A stretch of 64,000 nt of DNA from Tribonema minus (Eukaryota; Sar; Xanthophyceae; Tribonematales; Tribonemataceae): contig JAFCMP010000144.1 of assembly GCA_017506865.1 (NCBI GenBank), positions 62,001-126,000 of the forward strand, given 5' to 3'. The notes under the pieces are model-generated. The model ran no database searches, was not told the origin of the DNA, and saw only the letters and a list, made by a program, of their open reading frames with translations. The stretch's first letter is position 1. The number at the start of each line of letters is the position of its first letter. This document shows, one piece after another, positions 26,769 to 35,590 of this stretch. The translations under genes and the position numbers were made by a program.

Positions 26769-26991
26769 TCGCTACGTCGACGGGGATGCGTTCGCTTCGT
26801 TGATGGCGTATGAGATGCGAACACGTTTGTGGATCGCGTCCAAGCATTCGCCGCGTCCTATGCCGAGGCCGGATTCCATCGGGTTCCCCCAGAGGCTGCG
26901 AAGGCAGACTCATCACGTCTGCGGCGAATGCGGAGAAACTCAAAGTGAATACGGACAGAAAAATTGCCAGGCTTGCGGCCAGCCGCTCTGA
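26644..26991 (+). CDS. Cys-rich frame with zinc-ribbon-like C-terminus
   Basis: 115 residues, no ATG at the beginning (GTG). The last third contains HHVCGECGETQSEYGQKNCQ followed by ACG, a CxxC...CxxC zinc-ribbon pattern as in many viral transcription or nuclease accessory proteins. The preceding part (ELADFVSRYVDGDAFASLMA) is a plausible helix. It overlaps the frame at 26118-26768 on the same strand. Confidence 0.4.
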   Translation: MCRRGSPSLTGGTRLLPTLSLSTVGNGAPVPREETELADFVSRYVDGDAFASLMAYEMRTRLWIASKHSPRPMPRPDSIGFPQRLRRQTHHVCGECGETQSEYGQKNCQACGQPL

Positions 26992-27114
26992 TGAAAGCTT
27001 CCACCTCATGGTGAACTGGGAATCCGAGCACTGGCACGTGGGAAGTTCCCAGTTCGTTGCATTCCGTGCTTCGGCGTCGTGTGAGATGTTGTTCACACTA
27101 GATTATTTCTCGAG

Positions 27115-27867
27115 ATGAGGAAAGCCCTGATGCTGGCAGTGGCGCACGCTGCATCTGCGCTGAGCTATTCCCCGCCGCTCTCGGTACTGGCTAAGCGCTG
27201 CGGTCTCCTCGCCGTGTCCAGAATCCTCAACGACCCCTTTGCACGCGCGATCGCAGGCGAGAAGGCCGTCGCCTCCGTTTGCGTCGACGTCGCTTCAGTC
27301 TGGACGCGACGAGGAGTGAGGCCCGCGATGCACGAGCGAGAGTCTGCAGGGATGCGGGCGGTGTGGCTGCGTGCGGCTGTTGCGGAGATCGATCGCGACC
27401 AGGTGGTGCTCCTGGCGCCAGGGCTCGACACGGCGGGCCACGCTTTGATAGGCGCTGATGTCTTCGAGGTCGACGACGACACGACTCTGTCGCTAAAGGA
27501 ATATTTGATCAGAACGAAGACCGCGCATCTGCGCAGCAAGGCCAACAGCGTCACTTATATTTACGAGTCGCTCTTATCATCAGCATGGCCGGCCGCATTG
27601 CTGAGAACGCATTTCGACACCGGAAAGCAGACGACGTGGATGCTTCCCGATCGCGTCATCGAGGACTTCGAGAACGAAGCGCGAGAGCGTATTCTCCGAG
27701 CTCCTCTCCTCTACAGCGCGCCGGGCAGCACTCTCGTTCTGTGCTTCCGGCCCGAGTTCAGCTTCGAGTCGCCTTCGGCACGGCTCAAGTCGCTCGGTTA
27801 CGAGGACGTGACGATCGTGCGCACCGGCGTCGACGACGAGCTCGGAGTCGTCGCGACCACACCATGA
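27115..27867 (+). CDS. Leucine carboxyl methyltransferase-like (LCM/PPM1 family) with N-terminal leader
   Basis: 250 aa from ATG 27115. The LCM fold is visible: NDPFARAIAGEKAV, TRRGVRPAMHERESAG, then the SAM motif QVVLLAPGLDTAGH (about residues 99-112) and DVFEVDDDTTLSLKEYLI. Family members methylate C-terminal carboxylates or small molecules with SAM. The first 20 residues (MRKALMLAVAHAASALSYSP) are signal-peptide-like with an ASAL segment that weakly resembles the ASAF plastid motif. The gene overlaps a methyltransferase remnant by 4 bases at its end. Confidence 0.75.
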   Translation: MRKALMLAVAHAASALSYSPPLSVLAKRCGLLAVSRILNDPFARAIAGEKAVASVCVDVASVWTRRGVRPAMHERESAGMRAVWLRAAVAEIDRDQVVLLAPGLDTAGHALIGADVFEVDDDTTLSLKEYLIRTKTAHLRSKANSVTYIYESLLSSAWPAALLRTHFDTGKQTTWMLPDRVIEDFENEARERILRAPLLYSAPGSTLVLCFRPEFSFESPSARLKSLGYEDVTIVRTGVDDELGVVATTP

Positions 27868-28076
27868 ATAGCAACGACTTTATGTTTGAGCATGTCAATC
27901 AGATGTCTGTCATCGATACCTATGAGGTCGTCGAGGGTCTTTTTGCGGGCAGACTTTGTGTGGTGGTAGACGCCAATGCTCCCGCTGGTGATCATCTGCA
28001 CTTGTCGCCTCCTTGCCAGCAGTTATCCGGTGTTAGCGCCTCCTTATCTGCGCATCACTGGTGTCAGCTGGGATAA
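27864..28076 (+). pseudogene. Remnant of a C5 DNA methyltransferase
   Basis: The short frame carries GLFAGRLCVVVDANAPAGDH and LSPPCQQLSGV, matching the catalytic-loop region of the intact methyltransferase at 29645-30559 (SLFAGRLRAVADLKVPAGEH, FSPPCQQLSGV). Only a small part of the gene is present. It is a diverged partial duplicate on the same strand, placed on the other side of the nuclease gene, which suggests the locus was rearranged or duplicated. Confidence 0.7.
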
Positions 28077-28144
28077 GTTGCCACCACACCTTGAAAAGAT
28101 TTTGTTTGGCAAGAGATCAGCGCAGGACAGGATAAAACATCTAT

Positions 28145-29449
28145 TTACGGCACCATGCACTTCACGAGCTGCGCCATCGCGTTTGCAGCTGTAACGTTGA
28201 TCTTTGCAGACAACACATCCGAGTTGTTTGTCGTGGACCAGTTAAAGGACTTGCGCCCCTCCACATAGACTCTCCTTGCGCCGATCACAGAAATGTGTGT
28301 AATAACGTCCTCCGTGTAGTAGAACGCGAACACGTAGTCGCAGAACTGAGAGTGAGGGTGTTTTGCGAGATTAAATTGGAAGCCAATTCCGTTGTCCTTT
28401 GCCGTCTTGAGGCTGATGCGAACATCACGTCCGTCCAACACCCACACAACGTCGACTGTTTCGCCTTGAAACCGGGGCGCACGCAGTGCACTCAGCCCGA
28501 CGATTTCCGAAAGACGTTCACAGTTTCGAATCTCCTTGATATGAGTCGCAGCAGGCCTGATGTTCGGAGTCCCTGTGCCTACATCAAACCAGAGTTGTGC
28601 CTTTGTCCATATTGCCTTCTCTTTCACCATACGAAAAAAATCTTGTTGCATGATCTCAAACCTCGCCTGTGAATCAAAGCCAATGACGAAGCGATTGTCT
28701 CCGTACACATCGCTGACGTGGCGGCGAGGTTGTGGACGCAGTGTCGTGTTTGGGAACTGGGTTGCATTGCTGAACAGGAACAGCTCAGCCACGCTGACCT
28801 CAGGCACATGATCGAATGAAGTCATGGCCGATTTTACTGTCTCTCGGTCAAATCCGTAAGGCAGTGCTACCGCCAATATCGGGAATGTCTCGTACACACC
28901 TCCGCATTCTCCGTCCTCCTGCTTGACCCCGAAGCATGTCGTAATCTCATTCTGCTCCGCAGATTTCACCTGTACCCCCGCGTAGAGTCCAGTATCAGGG
29001 TCATATACCGCAAAATCGGCGCCCAGTCCGTCGGGCAGTGTCTCCACTTGGAGCTTGCCGTTGGGATCAAGCAGTCGAAGTGCTGCTTTTGTCGCAACAG
29101 TCTCCATCCACCCTGTTTGCCCATGGCCATGTTTCTTGCTCATCTCGGACCTTTTAGTCTGTCTTGCTTGGTGCTCGTCCTCAGTCGGCGGTGTTGACCG
29201 TCTGAGGCCACTCATGATGTTGCTGATAGGCGGTCTTGTTCCGTCCGTCAGAAGAAGCCTGCGATGACTCTGTTGAACAGTCTGCTTGTTCCAGAATTCT
29301 TCAGCTGTGTCCGCGACACCGAAGCCACGATATGTCGCTTCTCTGTGAGCCTTGTCGAAAGTCCATGGACCTACAGTTTGCCTTTCTTTTTTGTTGGCAG
29401 TATATCTGTCTTTAGCCTCACGAGCTCTCTGCGCTTTTGATTTGGCCAT
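28145..29449 (-). CDS. Putative restriction-type endonuclease with two PD-(D/E)XK-like cores
   Basis: 434 aa from ATG 29449. A basic N-terminus is followed by a helix with Glu116 (TGWMETVATKAAL), then LGADFAVYDPDTG (Asp145) and AGVQVKSAEQ (Gln160, Lys162), a D...QxK variant of the PD-(D/E)XK active site. Near residues 340-370 a second similar unit appears: VDVVWVLDGRDVRISLKTA. It is divergently transcribed from a C5 methyltransferase 195 bases away, the usual arrangement of a type II restriction-modification pair, as known from Chlorella viruses. It could degrade host or rival DNA while the methyltransferase protects viral DNA. Nuclease identity is inferred from motifs and context. Confidence 0.68.
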   Translation of the reverse strand: MAKSKAQRAREAKDRYTANKKERQTVGPWTFDKAHREATYRGFGVADTAEEFWNKQTVQQSHRRLLLTDGTRPPISNIMSGLRRSTPPTEDEHQARQTKRSEMSKKHGHGQTGWMETVATKAALRLLDPNGKLQVETLPDGLGADFAVYDPDTGLYAGVQVKSAEQNEITTCFGVKQEDGECGGVYETFPILAVALPYGFDRETVKSAMTSFDHVPEVSVAELFLFSNATQFPNTTLRPQPRRHVSDVYGDNRFVIGFDSQARFEIMQQDFFRMVKEKAIWTKAQLWFDVGTGTPNIRPAATHIKEIRNCERLSEIVGLSALRAPRFQGETVDVVWVLDGRDVRISLKTAKDNGIGFQFNLAKHPHSQFCDYVFAFYYTEDVITHISVIGARRVYVEGRKSFNWSTTNNSDVLSAKINVTAANAMAQLVKCMVP

Positions 29450-29504
29450 CTTTGAGCAAGAGCGCGGGAAGGACTGGTTGTGACTGAAGCAAGATTAAAG
29501 TTGG

Positions 29505-29556
29505 TATGACTCCCATTCCCATTTTGACTTACCTCTGCTGAAATGGGAACTTAATC
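29505..29556. promoter_or_regulatory. Divergent promoter-like region of the restriction-modification pair
   Basis: CTCCCATTCCCATTTTGACT (29510-29529) and GAAATGGGAAC (29540-29550) form inverted half-sites of the TGGGAATG...CATTCCCA motif. They lie between the divergent nuclease and methyltransferase starts (29449 and 29645), so one element could serve both genes. Confidence 0.5.
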
Positions 29557-29644
29557 TTCTTGAGTGGCCCCCTACGCACAAGGCAACAAGAGAGATGGTG
29601 AAAGTGACACTTTGGTGAGATTTTATGTACGTTTGAGTCAAACG

Positions 29645-30559
29645 ATGTACATAATTGATGTCTTCAGTGGTTGCGGGGGTTTCACGCAGGGAGCGAAGCA
29701 GGCGGGAGCTACAGTGATCCTCGCAGTAGACTCGTGGAAGGATGCCCTCGATGTGCATGCTCTCAATCACCCTGAAACCGAGCACTGGCACGAGGTCGTC
29801 GGGGGCGACCCCAGCTTGTTTGCGGGCAGACTTCGTGCTGTAGCAGACCTCAAAGTCCCCGCTGGTGAGCACCTCCACGTGCACTTCTCACCGCCTTGTC
29901 AACAGTTATCTGGCGTCAACCACAGCAGAAACGAGCTCAAGGGACTAGCTCTCGTCGAGTGGGCTTTTCAGGTGGCGGAGCTCTTGTGCCCCGATTCTTT
30001 CACTGTGGAGCAGGTTCGTAATCCCTTATTGCTGCGAACGTACGCGCACTTGCCCCACCGCATCTACAAGATGTGTGAGCACGGCATTCCGCAGACACGC
30101 GTCCGCGTGCTCTTCGGCGATGCGCCGGCCTTGCCCCTCGCGCCCGCAGAGCCGATCCTATCGTTCTTGAATGATGTGAACATCTTACCCGGCATGTGCA
30201 TCACGAACCACAACATGAAGCGAGTCTTGGGCAAGAAGTCGAAGCCGATCGCATATGCTACACGCGATCTGAGCCAGACGAGCTTTACGGTCACACGCGC
30301 GCAGCCTCAGTTGTACAGAAACATGAAGGCGACCATTTTGCCCATCGAAGTTGTCGCGCGCCTGCAGACGTTTGACCCAAACTACTTCGCCGGCCTCAAA
30401 ATGTGTGTGGCGCGACGACTCATCGGCAACGCAGTACCGCCGTCGTTTGCTGAGTTGGTCGTGCGCGAACTCAAAAAAAGTTTGCAGCATGAACTCCCAT
30501 TCACTGTGTGCCCTCAAGAAGCTGGAGGAAGAGGACAGTGTGGCACACATGATGGCTGA
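29645..30559 (+). CDS. C5 cytosine DNA methyltransferase
   Basis: 304 aa from ATG 29645 (MYIIDVFSGCGGF, SAM-binding motif I). The motifs are in order: catalytic loop PPCQQLSG with Cys85, VEQV in place of the usual ENV (Glu122 retained), QTRVRVLFG (motif VIII), and RRLIGNAVPP (motif X). The length is close to small bacterial-type enzymes. It methylates cytosine C5 in a specific DNA site. Paired with the divergent putative nuclease, it most likely provides self-protection. The Asn-to-Gln change in motif VI is unusual but keeps the catalytic Glu. Confidence 0.92.
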   Translation: MYIIDVFSGCGGFTQGAKQAGATVILAVDSWKDALDVHALNHPETEHWHEVVGGDPSLFAGRLRAVADLKVPAGEHLHVHFSPPCQQLSGVNHSRNELKGLALVEWAFQVAELLCPDSFTVEQVRNPLLLRTYAHLPHRIYKMCEHGIPQTRVRVLFGDAPALPLAPAEPILSFLNDVNILPGMCITNHNMKRVLGKKSKPIAYATRDLSQTSFTVTRAQPQLYRNMKATILPIEVVARLQTFDPNYFAGLKMCVARRLIGNAVPPSFAELVVRELKKSLQHELPFTVCPQEAGGRGQCGTHDG

Positions 30560-30911
30560 GTCAATAAAATGTGTTTTTCATGTATCCAATATTGCGTTGA
30601 TGATTGCTGCGACGACCAGTAGACAAGAACGGCGCGCAGCTGCGCAGGATGCGATCAAGCGCGCAAAGAGACCAGTGCGCACTGCGGAATGGACGAGCAA
30701 TGAGGGACAAGAAACCTTGCACGTGACAGCAGATGTGAAGCAGCTCAAGCTGCCGAAGGAAGTCGGCGGGGGGGTACGCGCAGTTCGCAGCGCATTCCTC
30801 ACGAACGGCACATGTCCGCACGGTGCGGGGCTGATATGCTATTGCATGGACGGAGGGGTGCGAGCGATACGTCTGGCGAACAAAAAGCTGCACTGGTTGA
30901 CGTTGAAGTGA
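30552..30911 (+). CDS. Unknown 119-aa basic protein
   Basis: Candidate starts are ATG 30489, 30549 and 30552; the last overlaps the methyltransferase end by 8 bases. The product is Lys/Arg-rich (SRQERRAAAQDAIKRAKRPV), with a C-terminal part of regular strand pattern including GTCPHGAGLICYCMDGGV. It converges with the 523-aa gene. It could be a small accessory protein of the methyltransferase locus, but there is no direct evidence. Confidence 0.45.
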   Translation: MAESIKCVFHVSNIALMIAATTSRQERRAAAQDAIKRAKRPVRTAEWTSNEGQETLHVTADVKQLKLPKEVGGGVRAVRSAFLTNGTCPHGAGLICYCMDGGVRAIRLANKKLHWLTLK

Positions 30912-30925
30912 AGGAAATGTATCAT

Positions 30926-32497
30926 TTACGAGCCGTGCAGGAGATAGGCGATGATAGACCGGCGGCTGTTGTTGTGATCCGGGATCGTGAGCGCTCTTTT
31001 GCCCCACGCCCCGTACGGATCGCCGACACTCACTGCGTACGCCTTGAGAAGTGACTTGACGCCCGCCGCGTTCGTGAATGGGTCGAGGGCGACAGCGAAG
31101 GAGGCTTCGTGAGTGACGGGCACAAACTTGGTCATGAATGCCGCCACGGCGATCATGGCGGTATTGGGCGATATGTGCCTCCGGGCCATAACGCTGAACA
31201 CAAGCGCTCGCATGCCCTCATCGCCCACGTCGCGGATGATTTGCGCCATGTCGGTGCACGTCTTCATGTTGAACTCGTCTGGGTAGCTGCCGGCGTGCAT
31301 CCGCATGACTTTGACGTAGCAGTCGAGGTCTGCATCACAGAGTCCCTCTGTCACCTCCGCCCATCCTGCCTCTTCCCCATTTGCGACTATCGCCGCGAAG
31401 GCCGCCGCCCTTGGGTCGTCGATCTGCGCCGCGTAGAAGGGGAAGTGGCTGGTGTCGATGTCCGTCCCGTTGTAGCCAAAGTAGGACAGGAGGTTGCGCG
31501 CCACGGCAGGGTCCGCATCCCGCACATGCTTGCGGTAGAGGGCGACAAAGGAGGCCACGCCGGCGGGGCACCGAATCTCCTGCGGATCGACATCGTCCAG
31601 CGCCACGAAAGCCCTCACCCACTCGCTGGGCGACCCGCAGCCGATGACCTCCATGGCCAACTCTGCGTCCATGCGCCGCTGTCGCATGTACTCCTGCAGC
31701 GTCAGGAGCGCATGAGACGGAGCTTCAAACACCATGCTCCAGGCGTTCTCCGGTATCTCGAATGCTTGGTCCATCGCGAACGCCATCCGCTCCGCGGACG
31801 GCGCTGGTCTCGCAGCGAGACGGCTCTGAGTGCTGCCCACTGTCGGCGACACGTAGGCGTGCAGCGCGCTGGGAATCGTGCGCATGATCTGCGCGTAAGT
31901 GTTGCGGGCGGGGCAGGTGTCGGGACGCGTCGCCACGAGGTGCTGCACGGCAGCTGCCGCTCTCCTGTTCGCTCTCGACGCGTGCCGCTTCGGGAGGTCG
32001 TGGTGGGTCTTCAAGTACCACGAGAGCGTCCATTCATGGGCGATGGCCGTGTGGTCATCCCAGACGAAGACTCGCGTGCCGTGAACGTGGTTGAGAGTCT
32101 TGAAAGGAATCATCGCGCAGATGTCGGAGACGGGAAGGTCGCTTGTGGAGATGTCGACGACGCATTTCGCGATGCAGGCAGTGCAGCCGGGCACGCCCCA
32201 CGTCGGGCAGAGGCCGCCGGAGTACTTCTCACGGCAGATGACACATTTCCTCTCCAACATGGCCCGGACGTGTTTGAGCAGCAGCGTCGTGGCGCGGTGA
32301 AGACTGTCCACCTGCTTCTTCGTGAGCCCCTTCACGAATGCCGCAGCCTCGGGGGCCAGCGTGATCAAAGTCTCTCGTTCGTCCACGGACGTCTGCGCCC
32401 AAACTGCTATACCGTCAAAGGGGAGAAAAGACCTGACGGTGGTCTTCACAACATCCTCAGGGTCCACAGCAGACTTAGCACAATGCTTTTTGTACAT
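30926..32497 (-). CDS. Unknown 523-aa protein with Cys-rich zinc-finger-like segment
   Basis: ATG 32497. Near residues 83-113 lies KCVICREKYSGGLCPTWGVP followed by GCTACIAKCV, a Cys cluster like a RING or other cross-brace finger but without the usual His. The rest is predominantly helical, with a long central helical array (ALLTLQEYMRQRRMDAELAM, ASFVALYRKHVRDADPAVAR). No signal peptide. It is divergent from the RING-Smr gene, sharing a motif-rich 127-base space. It may be a ubiquitin-related or nucleic-acid-related factor; function not recognised. Confidence 0.68.
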   Translation of the reverse strand: MYKKHCAKSAVDPEDVVKTTVRSFLPFDGIAVWAQTSVDERETLITLAPEAAAFVKGLTKKQVDSLHRATTLLLKHVRAMLERKCVICREKYSGGLCPTWGVPGCTACIAKCVVDISTSDLPVSDICAMIPFKTLNHVHGTRVFVWDDHTAIAHEWTLSWYLKTHHDLPKRHASRANRRAAAAVQHLVATRPDTCPARNTYAQIMRTIPSALHAYVSPTVGSTQSRLAARPAPSAERMAFAMDQAFEIPENAWSMVFEAPSHALLTLQEYMRQRRMDAELAMEVIGCGSPSEWVRAFVALDDVDPQEIRCPAGVASFVALYRKHVRDADPAVARNLLSYFGYNGTDIDTSHFPFYAAQIDDPRAAAFAAIVANGEEAGWAEVTEGLCDADLDCYVKVMRMHAGSYPDEFNMKTCTDMAQIIRDVGDEGMRALVFSVMARRHISPNTAMIAVAAFMTKFVPVTHEASFAVALDPFTNAAGVKSLLKAYAVSVGDPYGAWGKRALTIPDHNNSRRSIIAYLLHGS

Positions 32498-32531
32498 GGG
32501 CTGCGCTGTTGTGAATGTAAACTAAACAGCG

Positions 32532-32584
32532 GCTTTGAACTGGGAGTTTTCTATTTTGGGAATTTCAACTGGGATTATTTTGTG
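32532..32584 (+). promoter_or_regulatory. Two upstream motif copies
   Basis: TTTGAACTGGGAGTTTTCT (32534-32552) and TTTCAACTGGGATTATTTTG (32563-32582), with a TTTTGGGAAT between them, lie 45-90 bases before the ATG at 32625. Confidence 0.58.
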
Positions 32585-32624
32585 TGTCCTCCAACAGCAG
32601 GCTCACTACTGTTCTGCGTGACGG

Positions 32625-34424
32625 ATGGAATTGTCATTTAAGCGCACCTTCGGCATGCGGCCTGAATCTCGGCGCATGGTGCGAGCGATGATGATCTTGA
32701 AGCGCTTCGAGGGTGGCAAACTCTTTGACGAGGCGGAGGTCTTCACCAGCGTTCAGGTCGCAGCAGCATTCGAGAGAGAGCTGCTGTATCGCGCTCCGGA
32801 TTTGAAGGCATACCAGAGCGAGACGACTCTCGTCTCACGGTGCAAGGCGATTGCAGAGAGACGATGTCACGAAGCGAGCACCCTCACACGGATCGGGGAG
32901 CTCACTGAGGAGCCAGAGACGCTGAAGCGAGACATACGCCTGCTCTCGGAGCTCAAGCGGGAATCCGAGGCGCAAAAGAGGAAAGTTGAAGAGAAGCTCT
33001 GGCATCAGAAGAAGCTGCTGGATGCATGCGGGCCCTGTCCGCATTCAGCGTTCGAGGCGCGCGAGGACTGGCTCGAGCCCCCCGAGGATTGGCTCGAGGA
33101 GCACGAGTTTCAGCGGGTAGAGTTGACCGCGACGCTGGAGTACAAGAAGGAGCCTCTCGCACGCCTCTGCATGGTGGCAGCGATCTCAGCGCTGCAGCTG
33201 GGGTCGTCGTGGTGCCCCTGCTGCATTGTCTCGCACGCGAAAGAGGTCATCGCCTTCGATGATGCGTTCTTTGAAGACTGCGCGAACCACAGCGAGTACG
33301 CGAGCACGCTGATCAACGAGGCCTGGTTCGACCGCGAGGCGGAAGCGACGACACCGTCTCCCGAGGACATGCGCGACGCCCTGCACAACATGGCGAACAG
33401 AGCGAGGCACCTCATCGATGTCTACACCTCCGAAATCGCAGATCTCAATGAAAAGGTGCGCGACGCGGACGACGGGCTCATTTCGCTGAGGGCCGAAGCG
33501 CGGCGCAAGCCGGCGAAGGGCAGAAAGAGGAACCAGAAGATGCAGAATCCACTGCCTCCTTCTCCACCACGAGAAGTCATCGGCATCTCCGACGGCGACG
33601 CATTGAACTCAGATTGCGCGGCGTGCAGCGCACCCCTGAGCGGAGAAGTCGTCACTCTGCCCTGCCGGCACGCCACGTGCATCGCCTGCTGCGGCGGACA
33701 GGTGCACGCCTCCCTGTACGGTGACGAGGAGGAGCCCAAGCAGCGTCTGGCCTGCGCGCTGTGCCGCCGCTCGTTCCCCAAAGGGTTCGTCAAGCGCCTG
33801 ATGAGCAAAGTCATCGCGGAGAACAGCTCACTGCCGGCGCTGTGCGAGGTCATCACGGGCGGCGGCGATTCGCTGGCGTTCCTGGAGCCCATTCTGTGCA
33901 AGCACAAACTGAACCCTCACGACACGGAGGAGTACCTGATCGCGGCAGCCGTCGAGGCGGGCACCGTAGAACACGTGGAGGCGATTTACGCCACGGCACG
34001 CGCTCCCGTCGTGGCCATCGACGCCGAGTTGGACATCGTACGCTCTCGCATCAAGGGCGCTTCGCAGCACGAGCGAAAGGCGCTGGTGTCCGAGCGCAAC
34101 GCTCTGATGGGGCGGCGCCAGTACGCGACGAAGCATGCGGCTCTGGACATCTTCGAGCGCGTCAACAGAAAGTTTTCTTCGACAGATCAATCGATTGTCG
34201 ACGTGCACGGCCTGCATGCGGAAGAGGCGGTGGCAGTCATTGAGGAGCTGGTGCTCCCGGTGTTGCCAGTTCTGAAGAGAATACTGCTGGTGACGGGGCG
34301 GGGAGCGCACAGCGTCAAAAAGGTGGCGGTGCTGCGGGGGGCGATCGAGAGGATGTTGCAAGCTAACCGTGTTCGTTATGAACAGGCGGGAAGCAACACG
34401 GGCGCGCTGTTTGTGAAGTGTTGA
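32625..34424 (+). CDS. RING finger - DUF1771-like - Smr domain fusion protein
   Basis: 599 aa from ATG 32625. The N-terminal 320 residues are helical with a coiled coil (LKRDIRLLSELKRESEAQKR) and a small Cys pair, CPCC. Residues about 328-385 are a C3HC4 RING: DCAACSAPL, LPCRHATCIACC, LACALCRRSFP. Next comes a helical segment resembling DUF1771 (ERKALVSERNALMGRRQYAT, ALDIFERVNRKF). The last 80 residues are a Smr domain with DVHGLHAEEA, LLVTGRGAHSVKK and NTGALFVKC. Smr domains bind or cut nucleic acid, including mRNA on collided ribosomes; RINGs ubiquitinate. A single protein uniting both is striking. Roles are inferred from the domains. Confidence 0.85.
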   Translation: MELSFKRTFGMRPESRRMVRAMMILKRFEGGKLFDEAEVFTSVQVAAAFERELLYRAPDLKAYQSETTLVSRCKAIAERRCHEASTLTRIGELTEEPETLKRDIRLLSELKRESEAQKRKVEEKLWHQKKLLDACGPCPHSAFEAREDWLEPPEDWLEEHEFQRVELTATLEYKKEPLARLCMVAAISALQLGSSWCPCCIVSHAKEVIAFDDAFFEDCANHSEYASTLINEAWFDREAEATTPSPEDMRDALHNMANRARHLIDVYTSEIADLNEKVRDADDGLISLRAEARRKPAKGRKRNQKMQNPLPPSPPREVIGISDGDALNSDCAACSAPLSGEVVTLPCRHATCIACCGGQVHASLYGDEEEPKQRLACALCRRSFPKGFVKRLMSKVIAENSSLPALCEVITGGGDSLAFLEPILCKHKLNPHDTEEYLIAAAVEAGTVEHVEAIYATARAPVVAIDAELDIVRSRIKGASQHERKALVSERNALMGRRQYATKHAALDIFERVNRKFSSTDQSIVDVHGLHAEEAVAVIEELVLPVLPVLKRILLVTGRGAHSVKKVAVLRGAIERMLQANRVRYEQAGSNTGALFVKC

Positions 34425-34438
34425 ATAGAGGCTTGCGA

Positions 34439-35446
34439 TCATCTGACAAAAGCTGCAGTGTCCCCCAACTTTGCGTGCACGGCATCAATGAAGTTTTGCC
34501 TTTCCGGGTCGTCAGCATAGTCGGCATAGCTTTCGTATCGCACATCGCTCACTGGTGTCTTCTTTGCAATTGCTGCAAGCTCTTTCGAAAATTCCACCCT
34601 GCACACGCTAGCTCTGGACTCGACGTCACACACGTTTGCGCCCATTTCGATGAAAAAATAACCAGATTGCACACCTTTCGGGACTCCCCAAGTCATTCCC
34701 CAACTTGATCGGCACGTCCAGTAGGATGGCGTATCAAATCCCGGTTCCCGAATGTTAATCTGTTCGTCGCACCACCCGATTATTTCGATCGCATGATACC
34801 CTACCAGTTTTGACGCCGGGTCGCCGCGATATATACCGTCTGCCTTGTACGCATAGAGATCTTCAGTGACGCGTATAGTGCCAACAATGGGACCATAGGC
34901 CATCAGAGCGCGCTTCATGTTTTCGACATTCCTCTTGATCGTAGCCCCCCTGGTACCCGGCAGTGCCAGCGAGGGGTCATCGCACAAGTCGACAGCTGTA
35001 TTTTTGAGGGTTCGCACCCTAAATGCATTGGGGGGGAACTGCTTACACTCGGTGACCTTGCCCTCATAAGGTAAATCCGCAGCCAGCGGGCACCCCACGT
35101 CCGTCATTTGCGGCAAATTGTATACTGCTTCAGGGGAGCCGCCGACATCACATCCTTCGTGCGCTTTGGAGCAGGACAGGAGGTACTGTGCTGAGAGCGG
35201 GCGCTTTCCGTACGCTCCGGCCGTCCACACGTTCAGCGTGTCTGCCATCATGTCGACGACGCTGTACGACCAGCAAGCTGCACAGGGCCCCTGGTCTCGC
35301 ACCGGCATCAGCCAGCGCTCTTTGTACTTCAAGTATGACGGAAGAGCTGCTGTATGAGGGATAATGGAGGCACGGCTACTCACACGGTAAGCTATCACCA
35401 CTATGATTGCAGCGCACAGAAAGAGTGTGAACTCTTCGTCCGCCAT
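34439..35446 (-). CDS. Papain-like (C1A) cysteine protease, membrane-anchored
   Basis: 335 aa from ATG 35446. An N-terminal hydrophobic helix (FTLFLCAAIIVVIAYRV) is followed by RDQGPCAACWSYSVVD with the catalytic Cys58 and oxyanion Gln52, YLLSCSKAHEGCDVGG (the family's LLSC and Cys pairs), GYHAIEIIGW with His218, and YWTCRSSWGMTWG. In papain the third triad residue is Asn in NSWG; here Ser247 takes that place, so activity may be altered. No long inhibitory prodomain is visible. Related cathepsin-like proteins occur in other large DNA viruses and may act in virion maturation or host-cell breakdown. Confidence 0.85.
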   Translation of the reverse strand: MADEEFTLFLCAAIIVVIAYRVSSRASIIPHTAALPSYLKYKERWLMPVRDQGPCAACWSYSVVDMMADTLNVWTAGAYGKRPLSAQYLLSCSKAHEGCDVGGSPEAVYNLPQMTDVGCPLAADLPYEGKVTECKQFPPNAFRVRTLKNTAVDLCDDPSLALPGTRGATIKRNVENMKRALMAYGPIVGTIRVTEDLYAYKADGIYRGDPASKLVGYHAIEIIGWCDEQINIREPGFDTPSYWTCRSSWGMTWGVPKGVQSGYFFIEMGANVCDVESRASVCRVEFSKELAAIAKKTPVSDVRYESYADYADDPERQNFIDAVHAKLGDTAAFVR

Positions 35447-35590
35447 GTTTGGAAATGGTACACATTTTTACGCGTCCCTCACTTGACGTCACAGTGCACA
35501 AGAGTCGACATGTTCTGGACTGACCGCGCCACATAGCCCCCAGATTATGTGTACACATGGTTACTCAAAGCAGTGGTTTCAGTGGATTCG

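Noticed and set aside
31109-32641. Long plus-strand open frame of about 510 codons
   Set aside because: It is antisense to the 523-aa gene, rich in His, Arg and Val without motifs, and is a GC-rich shadow frame.
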